Assembly: GCF_000717745.1 (NCBI RefSeq) | Contig: NZ_JOBH01000004.1 | Coordinates: 419,884 to 483,883 of the forward strand | Direction: 5' to 3' | From: Streptomyces violens | GTDB lineage: Bacteria > Actinomycetota > Actinomycetes > Streptomycetales > Streptomycetaceae | Length of the DNA: 64,000 nt | Shown: positions 39,775-47,785 of the stretch, in pieces | Numbering within the stretch: the stretch's first letter is position 1 | Layout: each line of letters opens with the position of its first letter | Made by a program: the position numbers and the translations under genes | The notes under the pieces: generated by a model | The model's database searches: none | Told to the model about the DNA's origin: nothing | Seen by the model: the letters and a program-made list of their open reading frames with translations, nothing else

Positions 39775-40998
39775 ATGCCGTTCCAGGCCGCGACCGGACC
39801 GCTCGCGTCGCTGTTCGGTGACGCGCGGGTCCGGCCCGATCTACTGCGGCGGCAATCACATATCCGGTGGGGTGCTTACCCGCCCGATGTCATCCCGCTG
39901 ACGGCAGCGGAACCGGACTTTCCCGGGCCCCAAGCGGTCACGGACGCCCTCGCCCGGTCTCTTTCCGATGGCTACTTCCCCTATGCCTCACCCGCGGGAC
40001 TCGTTGAACTCCGGGAAACGTACTCCGACGTGGCAGAGGCCCGGTACGGAATCAGCGCGGCGCCCGATCGCGTGGTGCTGACCCCTGGTACGGCGTCCGC
40101 GCTCTGGGGAGTGGTGCGTCTGCTCTGCGGAGAGGGCGATGAGTGCATCTTGCTGGATCCGGTCGATCTGCTCTTCGGCCAAGCCATTGATGCCGCGGGG
40201 GGCCGGCGGGTCTATTGCCCGGTCGACAAGAGCACGGGGCGGCTCGATCCGGACCGACTCGCCTCTCTGATCACTCCGCGCACTGCCCTGATCTGTCTGT
40301 GCAATCCGCACAACCCCCTGGGTGCGGTCTTCACCGAGGCGACGCTCCGGACGATAGCGGAGACGGCGGAGACGCATGGTGTGCCGATACTTTCCGACGA
40401 GGTGTGGAATGAGATCGTGTACCCGCCCGCGGCGCACGTCAGCATGGCCGGCCTGGACACTGCGGAAAGCCGGCAGATCTATACGGTGACCGGGCTCTCC
40501 AAGACATTCGCGCTGCCCGGGCTGAGGATGGGATTCGTCATCGCCCCGGACGCGAGAGCGGCGGCCAATTTGCAGCTCACTTTCCAGTATCTCGGTGCCG
40601 CGTACAGCCTGACCCCCTTCGCCCAGGTCGGTGCGCTGGCCGCACTGCGGCACGGCTGGCCCTGGCGGGATTCCTTCGTGAAGCATCTGCACGAGACGCG
40701 GAACTACTGCGTGGAACGGCTGAACGCGATCCCGGGCATATCGTGCACCCGCCCGGACGGGACGTTCGTCCTGTTCCCCGACATCTCTTCCACCGGGCTG
40801 GGCAGTCGGGAGATGGCTGAATTCCTGCTGGCGGAAGCCCGGGTGGCGGTAGTGGCCGGCACCACCGAATGGTTCGGACCGGCCGCCGAAGGCAACGTCC
40901 GTATCAGCTATGCCACGTCCCGGGGAATGCTGGAAGAGGCGCTGAACCGGATGGAAAGGGCCGTTGCCGGCCTTGCTTCCGCGTCACCGGCCGCGTAG
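39775..40998 (+). CDS. PLP-dependent aminotransferase, fold-type I (class I/II, MalY/PatB-like)
   Basis: A 407-aa pyridoxal-phosphate enzyme (ATG 39775, GGAGG at 39761-39765). Landmarks: TAAEPDFPGPQAV near the start, LTPGTASALWGVVRLL, CLCNPHNPLGAVFT, LSDEVWNEIVYP (Asp-x-Val-Trp, as in C-S lyases), and the PLP-Lys segment TVTGLSKTFALPGLRMGFVI; the C-terminal carboxylate Arg is in GNVRISYATS. It follows the prenyltransferase with 5 nt between. It could transaminate prenyl-tryptophan to a prenyl-indolepyruvate or cleave a C-beta bond like MalY. The last 15 nt overlap the convergent P450 gene. Confidence 0.9.
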   Translation: MPFQAATGPLASLFGDARVRPDLLRRQSHIRWGAYPPDVIPLTAAEPDFPGPQAVTDALARSLSDGYFPYASPAGLVELRETYSDVAEARYGISAAPDRVVLTPGTASALWGVVRLLCGEGDECILLDPVDLLFGQAIDAAGGRRVYCPVDKSTGRLDPDRLASLITPRTALICLCNPHNPLGAVFTEATLRTIAETAETHGVPILSDEVWNEIVYPPAAHVSMAGLDTAESRQIYTVTGLSKTFALPGLRMGFVIAPDARAAANLQLTFQYLGAAYSLTPFAQVGALAALRHGWPWRDSFVKHLHETRNYCVERLNAIPGISCTRPDGTFVLFPDISSTGLGSREMAEFLLAEARVAVVAGTTEWFGPAAEGNVRISYATSRGMLEEALNRMERAVAGLASASPAA

Positions 40999-42504
40999 CC
41001 ATGCCTTCAGGGAGCCCCACCACGATGCTCGCCTCCTGAGGACCGGGGGCGTCGGATACGGTACGGGGAGCGCGGCAGCGGGACGCGAACCGCTGTCCGT
41101 ACCGTCCCGCAGCGGGCCCCCGGCCTCCGCGCCGAAGCCGACCGGAGCGGCGGACATGACCGTGCTGCCGGACGTGGCCGTACTGCCGGGTGTGGCCGTA
41201 CCGCCGGACCGAGGCGTGGTGAAGGTGACCGGGAGGCTGGTCAGGTGGCGTGTCATCCAGCCCGATTTCCAGCGCAGTTCCTCCTCGGGAATGCTCAGAC
41301 CCACGTCAGGCAGCCGCGCCAGCAGAGTGTCGATGCCGGTGTCGGTGATCGCGCGGCCGATGTTCTGGCCGGGGCACTCCTGCGGGCCGCTGCTGAAGGC
41401 GAGATGCGAACGGTTTCCGTGCAGGGGAGCCGTGGGGTCCGGCCGGACGGCCGGGTCGTGGTTCCCGGCGGCCAGACCGAGCAGCAGCATGTCCCCCGCC
41501 TCGACCTTCTGACCGCCGACCTCGGTGTCGACGGCAGCCCAGCGACCGGGGATGGTCATGAGTGGCGGTTCGCTCCACAGCACCTGCTCCACCACGTCGG
41601 GCAGGGTCATCTGTCCGCCGGCCAGCGACGCGTGGCAGCGGGGATCGGTCAGCACCACGCGCAGGGTGCTTTTGAGGAGGTTGACAGTGGTTTCGTTCCC
41701 GGCGATGAGGATGACCCGCAGGTGATTCCACACCTCCTCATCGGTGAGCGCGGAGGAGTGTTCGATCAGCCAGGACGTGATGTCGTGGCCGGGGTTTCCA
41801 CGCTTGCGCCGCACGAGCTGCTGGAGAGTCTCCACGATGAACTCGTTGCTGGCTACCGAAGTCTCGGTGCCCGCCACCATGTCTCTGCTGGCTTCGACCA
41901 GCCGCGGGCCGTACTCGTCGGGCATTCCCAGGAGCTGGGTCATCACGAGCATGGGCAGTTGCTCCGAGAAATCGTCCACCAGATCTGCTGCGCCCCGGGC
42001 GGCGAAGCCGTCGATCAACTGGTGGGCGGAGCGGGTGATCTGGCGTCGGATTCCGCGGCGGTTGAAGCGCTCCAGGCTGTCGGTGACCGCCAGGCGCAGC
42101 CGGTCGCGTTCCGCACCGTCGAGGAACAGACAGACCGGCTGCCAAGCGATCATCGGGAGCAGTGGGGAATCCGGCGGAACCTTGCCCTCCTTGAACCAGC
42201 GCCAGGTGCGGGAGTCACGGCTGAACCGGGAGGGTGTACCGGCGACTTCCAGGATCTCGCGGTAACCGAGGACGATCCAGGCCGGCAGGTCGCCGTCGAG
42301 CAGGACGGGTGCGACGGGCCCGTGCTCGGCGCGCAAGCGCTCGTACAAGCTCATGGGGTTCTTGGCCGCCTCGGGGCCGAGAAGCCGCGCAAGTCCGGCA
42401 GGATCCCCGAACCGGGCGTGCGCCGGACACTCTGGAGGCGGCTCGGACACTGACTCGGACACTGACGTGGTGCGGGACGGGTCGGGGAAAGAGGCGGTCA
42501 CCAT
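40984..42504 (-). CDS. Cytochrome P450 of a conservon, CYP157-like, lacking the EXXR motif
   Basis: 506 aa; heme-thiolate motif FSSGPQECPGQNIGRA with the Cys ligand, and I-helix VILIAGNETTVNLLKS with the acid-alcohol pair replaced by ETT. In the K-helix the usual E-x-x-R is replaced: VVEQVLWSEPPLMTIPGRWA has E-Q-V-L-W. Loss of EXXR is the published hallmark of the CYP157 family in Streptomyces, so the sequence is probably a CYP157 member. ATG at 42504 overlaps the stop of the ATP/GTP-binding gene by 7 nt, making it the fifth gene of the conservon. The C-terminal 90 residues after LTSLPVTFTTP are Thr/Gly/Ala-rich and not P450-like. Whether it is catalytic is unknown. Confidence 0.92.
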   Translation of the reverse strand: MVTASFPDPSRTTSVSESVSEPPPECPAHARFGDPAGLARLLGPEAAKNPMSLYERLRAEHGPVAPVLLDGDLPAWIVLGYREILEVAGTPSRFSRDSRTWRWFKEGKVPPDSPLLPMIAWQPVCLFLDGAERDRLRLAVTDSLERFNRRGIRRQITRSAHQLIDGFAARGAADLVDDFSEQLPMLVMTQLLGMPDEYGPRLVEASRDMVAGTETSVASNEFIVETLQQLVRRKRGNPGHDITSWLIEHSSALTDEEVWNHLRVILIAGNETTVNLLKSTLRVVLTDPRCHASLAGGQMTLPDVVEQVLWSEPPLMTIPGRWAAVDTEVGGQKVEAGDMLLLGLAAGNHDPAVRPDPTAPLHGNRSHLAFSSGPQECPGQNIGRAITDTGIDTLLARLPDVGLSIPEEELRWKSGWMTRHLTSLPVTFTTPRSGGTATPGSTATSGSTVMSAAPVGFGAEAGGPLRDGTDSGSRPAAALPVPYPTPPVLRRRASWWGSLKAWLRGR

Positions 42505-43121
42505 GGCTCCGGGGTTGTGGTGGTGAGGGTGTGCAGGTAACGCATGAGGGTCAGCAGGGCGTCACGGCTGGAGCCGCGGTTGCGGGCATCGCAATCGATG
42601 ACGGGTACGGCATCGGGGATGTCCAGGGCGGCTCGGAGCTCGGACACGGGGTGGGAGGGGGCGTCCGGAAAGGCGTTGATGGCGACCACGAAAGGCATGC
42701 CACGTTCCTCGAGCCGGCCCATCACGTCGAAGCTGTCCTCCAGCCGCCGGGTGTCGATGAGGACCACCGCGCCCAGTGCGCCTTCGAAGAGGCCGTTCCA
42801 CAGGAACCAGAAGCGCTGCTGGCCCGGGGTGCCGAAGAGGTACAGCACCAGTTCGTCGTTGAGGGTGATCCGGCCGAAGTCCATCGCCACGGTGGTCTCG
42901 GACTTGCGTTCGACACCGGCGATGTCGTCCACACCGGTACTCGCCTGGGTCATGGTCTCCTCGGTGGTCAGCGGCTTGATCTCACTGACCGCTCCGACCA
43001 AGGTGGTCTTACCGACTCCGAAGCCGCCGACGACCACCACCTTCACCGCCGAGGTGACCGAGGCCGGCAGGGCGTCCTCGCTCCGGGGACCGACGACGGG
43101 TTCAGAGATTCTGAAGTCCAT
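42498..43121 (-). CDS. cvnD: Conservon ATP/GTP-binding protein (CvnD-like)
   Basis: A 207-aa Ras-like small NTPase of the conservon type. Walker A is VVVGGFGVGKTTLVGAVSEI, switch region VERKSETTVAMDFGRITL, the G3-like LYLFGTPGQQRFWFLWN, and the base-specificity region VVAINAFPDAP (N-x-x-D replaced by NAFPD). In S. coelicolor conservons these proteins interact with the roadblock and DUF742 partners on the membrane. ATG at 43121 overlaps the end of the DUF742 gene by 20 nt; its stop overlaps the P450 start. Confidence 0.95.
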   Translation of the reverse strand: MDFRISEPVVGPRSEDALPASVTSAVKVVVVGGFGVGKTTLVGAVSEIKPLTTEETMTQASTGVDDIAGVERKSETTVAMDFGRITLNDELVLYLFGTPGQQRFWFLWNGLFEGALGAVVLIDTRRLEDSFDVMGRLEERGMPFVVAINAFPDAPSHPVSELRAALDIPDAVPVIDCDARNRGSSRDALLTLMRYLHTLTTTTPEPW

Positions 43122-43470
43122 GCATCACCGCCTCCAAAAGGGCGACATCGGGCAATTTGGCCGGGGCCGGTACCCGGGCTTCGACATGGCCGTTCGACAG
43201 CAGATCCGTGAGCAGTACCGCGATCACGCTGACCGGCAGGTGGAGGTACGCGGAGATCTCGGCGACGGACAGCGGATAGTCGCAGATGCGGACAATGGCG
43301 GCCTGTTCGGGCTGCATGCTCCCGCCGGCCTCGTTCCGGCTCACGATCAGCGTGACCATGTCCAGGGGGGAGCGCTTGTCGGGCAGGTCCCGGCCGGACG
43401 TGATGACGTAGAGCCGTTCGGGACCGCCCTCTTCCCAGTCCGGGCGCTGTGGCTGTTCCGGGTCGCTCAT
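43102..43470 (-). CDS. cvnC: Conservon DUF742 protein (CvnC-like)
   Basis: A 122-aa DUF742 protein. The core is GPERLYVITSGRDLPDK, then LDMVTLIVSRNEAGGSMQPE (a motif shared by most CvnC proteins), QAAIVRICDYPLSVAEISAY, and a winged-helix-like LPVSVIAVLLTDLLSNGHVE. These proteins are cytoplasmic partners of the conservon GTPase-like protein and roadblock protein. The start (ATG 43470) overlaps the roadblock stop as ATGA; the stop overlaps the next gene. The order A-B-C-D is the standard conservon order. Confidence 0.95.
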   Translation of the reverse strand: MSDPEQPQRPDWEEGGPERLYVITSGRDLPDKRSPLDMVTLIVSRNEAGGSMQPEQAAIVRICDYPLSVAEISAYLHLPVSVIAVLLTDLLSNGHVEARVPAPAKLPDVALLEAVMHGLQNL

Positions 43471-43889
43471 GGAACCTGCCGGTCGGCCCGCGGCGGGCTG
43501 GTGAGATGCTGACCGATCCGGGCGACCAGGTCCCGCATGCGCTGTCCGATGAGCCCGGCATCCACGTCGTCATCGGCCAGCACCGCCAGGTACGCTCCGG
43601 CGCCGGCTGCCATCAGATAGAAGAAGCCGCCGTCGACCTCGATGACGACGAGTTTCATCTTTCCGTCGCCGTGCGGGAATTCCGCACCGACGGCCGCCGA
43701 CAGGCTTTGCAGTCCGGCACAGGCGGCGGCGAGGCGATCCGCGGTGTCTTTCTCCGTACCGAACTGTGCCATGCACAAGCCGTCCGAGGACAGCACCACG
43801 ACATTTCGAGTCTGCGGAACACTGGACGCCAACTCCTCGAGCATCCAGTCCATATTGAGCCGTTGCTGTGTCGCCACTTGCTTATTCAT
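43467..43889 (-). CDS. cvnB: Conservon roadblock/LC7 protein (CvnB-like)
   Basis: A 140-aa roadblock/LC7-domain protein: LDWMLEELASSVPQTRNVVV-like start (DWMLEELASSVPQTRNVVVL), SSDGLCMAQFGTEKDTADRL, AGLQSLSAAVG, KMKLVVIEVDGGFFYLMAAG and AYLAVLADDDVDAGLIGQRM. Such proteins regulate small GTPases. Start ATG 43889 lies 14 nt after the histidine kinase stop. The four-gene order and overlaps identify the set as one conservon; the exact conservon number cannot be assigned. Confidence 0.95.
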   Translation of the reverse strand: MNKQVATQQRLNMDWMLEELASSVPQTRNVVVLSSDGLCMAQFGTEKDTADRLAAACAGLQSLSAAVGAEFPHGDGKMKLVVIEVDGGFFYLMAAGAGAYLAVLADDDVDAGLIGQRMRDLVARIGQHLTSPPRADRQVP

Positions 43890-43903
43890 CCTTACCTAAT
43901 GGC

Positions 43904-45406
43904 TCAGTTACTGCTTGGACTCTCGTCATCGCTCGGGCCATCGGGGCGATGCACCGGGGAATCGGCTCGGGAATCGCCGTAGGCGCCCTCGTGGAAGGCG
44001 GCCAGCCACATCCCGGCCTGCGGGGGTTGCTCGACCGGTGCCGGGGACGGGGAGTCGGCGGCGGGGGAGGCCGCGGGCCTCGGCCGCGCGGGGGGAACCA
44101 CCGCGCGAGTACGCCGTCTGCGCTGCGGGAGGCCATTGGCGGGGCGCGGAGCGTCAGTAGGCACCGGTTCCTCGACAATCGCGCCGTAACGGCGCTGCGG
44201 TCCGAGGGTGTGACGGGGCGGCGGCAGGGTGGCGGCCTTGGCGACGGCTCCACCGGGCGCCGGTGTCACGGTGATCAGGGCCGGCGGGACGATCAGGACG
44301 ACGCGTACGCCGCCGTACGCGGATGCGCGGAGGGAGACTTTGAAGTTGTTCGTGTGGGACAGCCGGCCGACCACTGCAAGGCCAAGCCGTGGTGACTCGC
44401 CCAGGTCGTCGAGGTCCAGTCCGCTGGCGGAGTCCTGTGCCAGGGCCCGCTCGGCGCGGATCCGGGCTTCATCGGTCAGGCCGAGCCCGGCGTCCTCGAT
44501 CTCGACGGCCACCCCGGACTGGACCTCGGTCGCGGTCAGATGAACCCGTGTCTGTGGCGGTGAATAACGAGTCGCGTTGTCCAGCAGCTCGGACACGGCG
44601 TGGATCAGTGGTTCGACCGCGCGTCCGAGAACTCCGACGTCGGCCACCGAGTGCAGATCGACACGCTGGTAATCGGTGATCCGGGACATGGCACCGCGCA
44701 ACACATTGAACAGTGGAATGTTCTTCTGCCACTGACGCCCCGGCCGGGCCCCGCCGAGTACGGCGATGCTGTCCGCCAGCCGGCCGATCAGCGCGGTCCT
44801 GTGATCGAGGTGCAGCAAGTCGCCGAAGACGTCCGGATCATTGCCGTGGCGGTCCTCCATCTCCCGCAGTTCCTGGGCCTGTTGATGAACGATGGCCTGG
44901 ACCCGCCGGGCGATGTTGACGAAGGCCCGCTGGGCGGAGTCGCGCAGATCCTCCTCGGCCTCGACGGCCTGGAGGACGTAGCGGAGCACCGCATGGTGTG
45001 CAGCTCCGAATCCGGGGCTGACGTGGGACACAGGGCAGGTGTTGCGCAGTACGTTTTCGACCGGGACGCCTTGCTGAAGCTGCGCCATGGCCGCGGGCAG
45101 GATCTCCTTGGCCATCCGTACCGTTTCGGTCTCCTGCTCGGCCAGCTGTCGTTGCAGCATCGCCTCACTCGCGGCGCGCTGCCTGCGCAGCCCGGCGATC
45201 ACACGTCCCCGGCGCGCCGCCTCCCCGGCGGCGACGGCCACCGCCGCCGTTGCGAGGAGGCCGGTCCAGGCGGTGTGGGCGCGGGCCATTGAGGGCGTCA
45301 ACCACACGGCCAAGGCCGTACATATGGACAGTAGTGCGGGTGGCAGCAGCCACATTGCGGCGGAAGTACGTCCCGGCCTTCCGGGTGACGAATCAGCACG
45401 AACCAT
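43904..45406 (-). CDS. cvnA: Conservon sensor histidine kinase-like ATPase (CvnA-like)
   Basis: 500 aa from ATG 45406 (GAGG lies just upstream; ATG 45412 and ATG 45463 are alternatives). Two N-terminal membrane helices (LLPPALLSICTALAVWL and TGLLATAAVAVAAGEAA) are followed by a helical region with LHLDHRTALIGRLADSIAVL (H-box-like), and the HATPase domain VSELLDNATRYSPPQTRVHL with N-box and DAGLGL G1 box. A Pro/Arg-rich tail of about 90 residues is disordered. CvnA proteins detect signals through the conservon rather than by a classical response regulator, and none is encoded here. Confidence 0.95.
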   Translation of the reverse strand: MVRADSSPGRPGRTSAAMWLLPPALLSICTALAVWLTPSMARAHTAWTGLLATAAVAVAAGEAARRGRVIAGLRRQRAASEAMLQRQLAEQETETVRMAKEILPAAMAQLQQGVPVENVLRNTCPVSHVSPGFGAAHHAVLRYVLQAVEAEEDLRDSAQRAFVNIARRVQAIVHQQAQELREMEDRHGNDPDVFGDLLHLDHRTALIGRLADSIAVLGGARPGRQWQKNIPLFNVLRGAMSRITDYQRVDLHSVADVGVLGRAVEPLIHAVSELLDNATRYSPPQTRVHLTATEVQSGVAVEIEDAGLGLTDEARIRAERALAQDSASGLDLDDLGESPRLGLAVVGRLSHTNNFKVSLRASAYGGVRVVLIVPPALITVTPAPGGAVAKAATLPPPRHTLGPQRRYGAIVEEPVPTDAPRPANGLPQRRRRTRAVVPPARPRPAASPAADSPSPAPVEQPPQAGMWLAAFHEGAYGDSRADSPVHRPDGPSDDESPSSN

Positions 45407-45463
45407 CGGCATCCTCAGAGCACTAAGCACTAATGGAGAGGGGTGGGGCGTCATGCACGGCAA

Positions 45464-45965
45464 ATACGGACGCCAGGAGAAGAGGTGAAGGAGTGAAGGA
45501 ATGAAGGAATGCGAACAAGGTCGATGAATCTCGGTACACGCTCACCAATGCGTGGACACAGGGCATTCCAAGTTCACATTCCGCACGCGGAGCCGGGTCC
45601 CAGGACGCCCGGGCCCTCGCGTGATGGACGCATCACGACAGCCGGCAGGGGCGTGTGGTAACCGCCACAACTAGCTGCGCGGCAGTGAGCATAGCGGGAC
45701 CTGAGCGGCTTTGTGTGATGAGTGCATATAACACATGAATGCACTTGCGTGCGAAAATCTAGAGAAACGTTTTGGGCTGGCTATTCAGCAGAATTACGCC
45801 CGGTCAGCGGAACTGCGCCAGACTTGACGGTCATACCGTCATGCCTGGAAAGGCTTGACGGACCTGACAACATCGCCGCGCTCGGGAGTTCATCGCACCG
45901 AAGGTGAGCAGCAGCGCCGCCGTCGCGGCCACGGGACGGACGGAGGGGCCGATGCCCCGGCGCCC
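45464..45965. other. About 500-bp regulatory-looking gap upstream of the conservon
   Basis: The gap separates the conservon from the squalene/phytoene synthase-like gene's 3' end. It contains three tandem copies of an 8-bp GTGAAGGA-type unit (45485-45508), a lower-GC segment at about 45720-45790, and the hairpin TGACGGTCATACCGTCA at 45826-45842. No gene is seen. It should contain the conservon promoter on the minus strand. Confidence 0.5.
45721..45745. promoter_or_regulatory. Operator-like dyad AGTGCAT-N11-ATGCACT
   Basis: A perfect 7-bp inverted repeat with an 11-bp AT-rich spacer lies in the lowest-GC part of the conservon upstream gap. The geometry and AT-rich centre are typical of repressor or activator sites. 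No regulator is encoded next to it. Confidence 0.5.
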
Positions 45966-46895
45966 CTACTGACGTCGCTGCTTCCGGGCAGCGAGGTAGT
46001 GCTGCAGCAGCACCCCTAGGGCGGCTGGTTTTGATGCGCCCGCTTCCTCGTGCAGGAGCTTGCCGCCTCTCCTTTGCACATCCTCCAGTTGCAGTTCCTG
46101 CACCCGGATGAAGGCGCGCAGGAAGGGTTGGTTTTCCACCGCCACCAGGTCGGGCAGGTCCCGGCAGGCGCTCAGGCCGACGCTTACGGCTCGGGCCTGC
46201 GCCTGGACGAGCTGCTCCAGCGCGGGTGCAGACGTGGGTGAGGGGCTCAGGAGGTCATCGACTGTGAGCCCGAAGTGCGCCAGCTCCGCGCGGGGGATAC
46301 CGATCCGGCTCTGCGAGGCGTCCTCGGACAGGTCTGCGAGGAAGTCGGCGCGTTGCATGGCCTCGATCAGGGTACGGCAGCCGCGTTCGAATGCCTCAGC
46401 CTGCTCTGCTTGTGCCGTCGGCGCGACCAGCGACGCGGTGAGCATGAACGCCGGATGCGAGTAGGCGTCCACGTACGCCTGGAAATCGCTCTCTTCCTCG
46501 AAGCCCGTCCAACCGGCCTCCAGGCGCGCGCCGTCCAGGAACTTCTGCACGTATGCCGACAGCTGCGGGTGCCGTTCGGCCGTGTCGGCCAGAGCCCTGA
46601 GGACGGGCCGATCGGACGTGCCGTGCTCCACTGCCTCTCCGACCTGCCGGCCCCAGGAGTGGAGTGCGTCCCGCCGGGTGGCCACCTCACCTACGTCGAT
46701 GCGCCTGTCGGTTTCGTGCATGAACGCCACGGCGGCGATGACGGACGGCTGGAGATGTGCGGGCAAAAGCAGCCGAAGGGCCAGGAACTCCTGGAGCTTG
46801 AAGCGCCGAACCAGCCGGCGCTGGGCTTCGTAGTCCTGTCGCAGCGGTGGATTGTTGATGCCGGCCTCGGTCAGCGCGGTGGACCACCTGGTCAA
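45966..46895 (-). CDS. Divergent squalene/phytoene synthase-family protein
   Basis: 309 aa from TTG at 46895, which has CGAGGAGAG directly upstream and starts at the conserved RWSTALTEAGINNPPLRQDY. Longer frames begin in Cys/Arg-rich non-conserved sequence. The two Asp-rich regions of head-to-head prenyl synthases are recognisable but altered: FMHETDRRIDVGE in place of DDxxD, and ADFLADLSEDASQSRIGIPR in place of NxxxDxxED, which keeps D and ED but loses the first Asn. YVDAYSHPAFMLTASLV occupies the YVAGxVG site. It may use a non-standard prenyl diphosphate or be catalytically weak. No other carotenoid or hopanoid genes are nearby. Confidence 0.75.
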   Translation of the reverse strand: MTRWSTALTEAGINNPPLRQDYEAQRRLVRRFKLQEFLALRLLLPAHLQPSVIAAVAFMHETDRRIDVGEVATRRDALHSWGRQVGEAVEHGTSDRPVLRALADTAERHPQLSAYVQKFLDGARLEAGWTGFEEESDFQAYVDAYSHPAFMLTASLVAPTAQAEQAEAFERGCRTLIEAMQRADFLADLSEDASQSRIGIPRAELAHFGLTVDDLLSPSPTSAPALEQLVQAQARAVSVGLSACRDLPDLVAVENQPFLRAFIRVQELQLEDVQRRGGKLLHEEAGASKPAALGVLLQHYLAARKQRRQ

Positions 46896-47155
46896 TGCTC
46901 TCCTCGTTCTCTCGGTTCGGCGCTCCCTGGTTGCATCAACGGCGCAGGAGGACGCGCGCAGTCTGCAGCAGCATGCCAGGTCGGCGGCCTCTTCCGCGCA
47001 CCGGGACAACGACTCGAGGGCGTAGGCAAGTTCCGGGCGGGTCGAGGCAGTCCGTGCGCACCGCCACCGTGCCCGAGGCCGCCGCGTAGGATCCGAGCAC
47101 GAGCGTCACAACCCGGCCCGTTTTCACACCGAACCGCTTCGTTTCCGGAGGCGAC

Positions 47156-47716
47156 ATGAGCACCGCGCTTCTTGTGATGGACGTCCAACGGGCCATCGTG
47201 GACGTCGCCGACGACGTCTCCGGATACCTGCCACGCCTGCGCAGGGCGATCGACGGGGCCCGGGCGGCGAACATCCCCGTGATCTACGTGGTCATCGCGC
47301 TACGTCCTGGTTTCCCGGAAGTCGGCACGCGCAATAAGGCTCTCACTGCTATCGCACAGGCCGACCTCTACGTCGAGGGCGCCCCGGGGACCGAGATCCA
47401 CCCCGAGGTCGCGCCCCGGCCGGGCGACGTGGTGGTCACCAAGAGGCGGGCGAGCGCGTTCTCGGGCAGCGATCTCGACGTGGTGCTGAGGGCACGTGGT
47501 ATCGACAGCCTCGTGCTCGCCGGCATCGCCACCAGCGCTGTGGTGCTGTCCACCCTCTGCCAGGCCAACGACCTGGACTTCGGCCTCACCGTCCTCTCGG
47601 ACGCCTGCCTGGACACCGACCCGGAGGTGCACCGGGTCCTGATCGAGCGACTGTTCCCGCAGTGGGCGGAGGTCGTCACCGTCGACGACTGGGTCAAGGC
47701 GATCCCACTTCAGTAG
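47156..47716 (+). CDS. Isochorismatase-family hydrolase
   Basis: A 186-aa cysteine-hydrolase-fold protein. It opens ALLVMDVQRAIVDV with the catalytic Asp region (D9), has VVTKRRASAFSGSDLDVVL with Lys, and closes VLAGIATSAVVLSTLCQAND. In nicotinamidases and related hydrolases the nucleophilic Cys sits in the position of the first V after SA (GIATSxCV); here it reads SAVV, so the classical nucleophile is absent, though a Cys lies six residues later. Isochorismatases such as EntB and PhzD also lack this Cys, so the enzyme may be an isochorismate-type or ether hydrolase rather than a nicotinamidase. Stands alone. Confidence 0.85.
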   Translation: MSTALLVMDVQRAIVDVADDVSGYLPRLRRAIDGARAANIPVIYVVIALRPGFPEVGTRNKALTAIAQADLYVEGAPGTEIHPEVAPRPGDVVVTKRRASAFSGSDLDVVLRARGIDSLVLAGIATSAVVLSTLCQANDLDFGLTVLSDACLDTDPEVHRVLIERLFPQWAEVVTVDDWVKAIPLQ

Positions 47717-47785
47717 CGGCGGATCAGGTGCCCGTGCCCTCACCGAAGCCGGAGAGATCCGGGACGCCCACCCGGCCATTACCGA

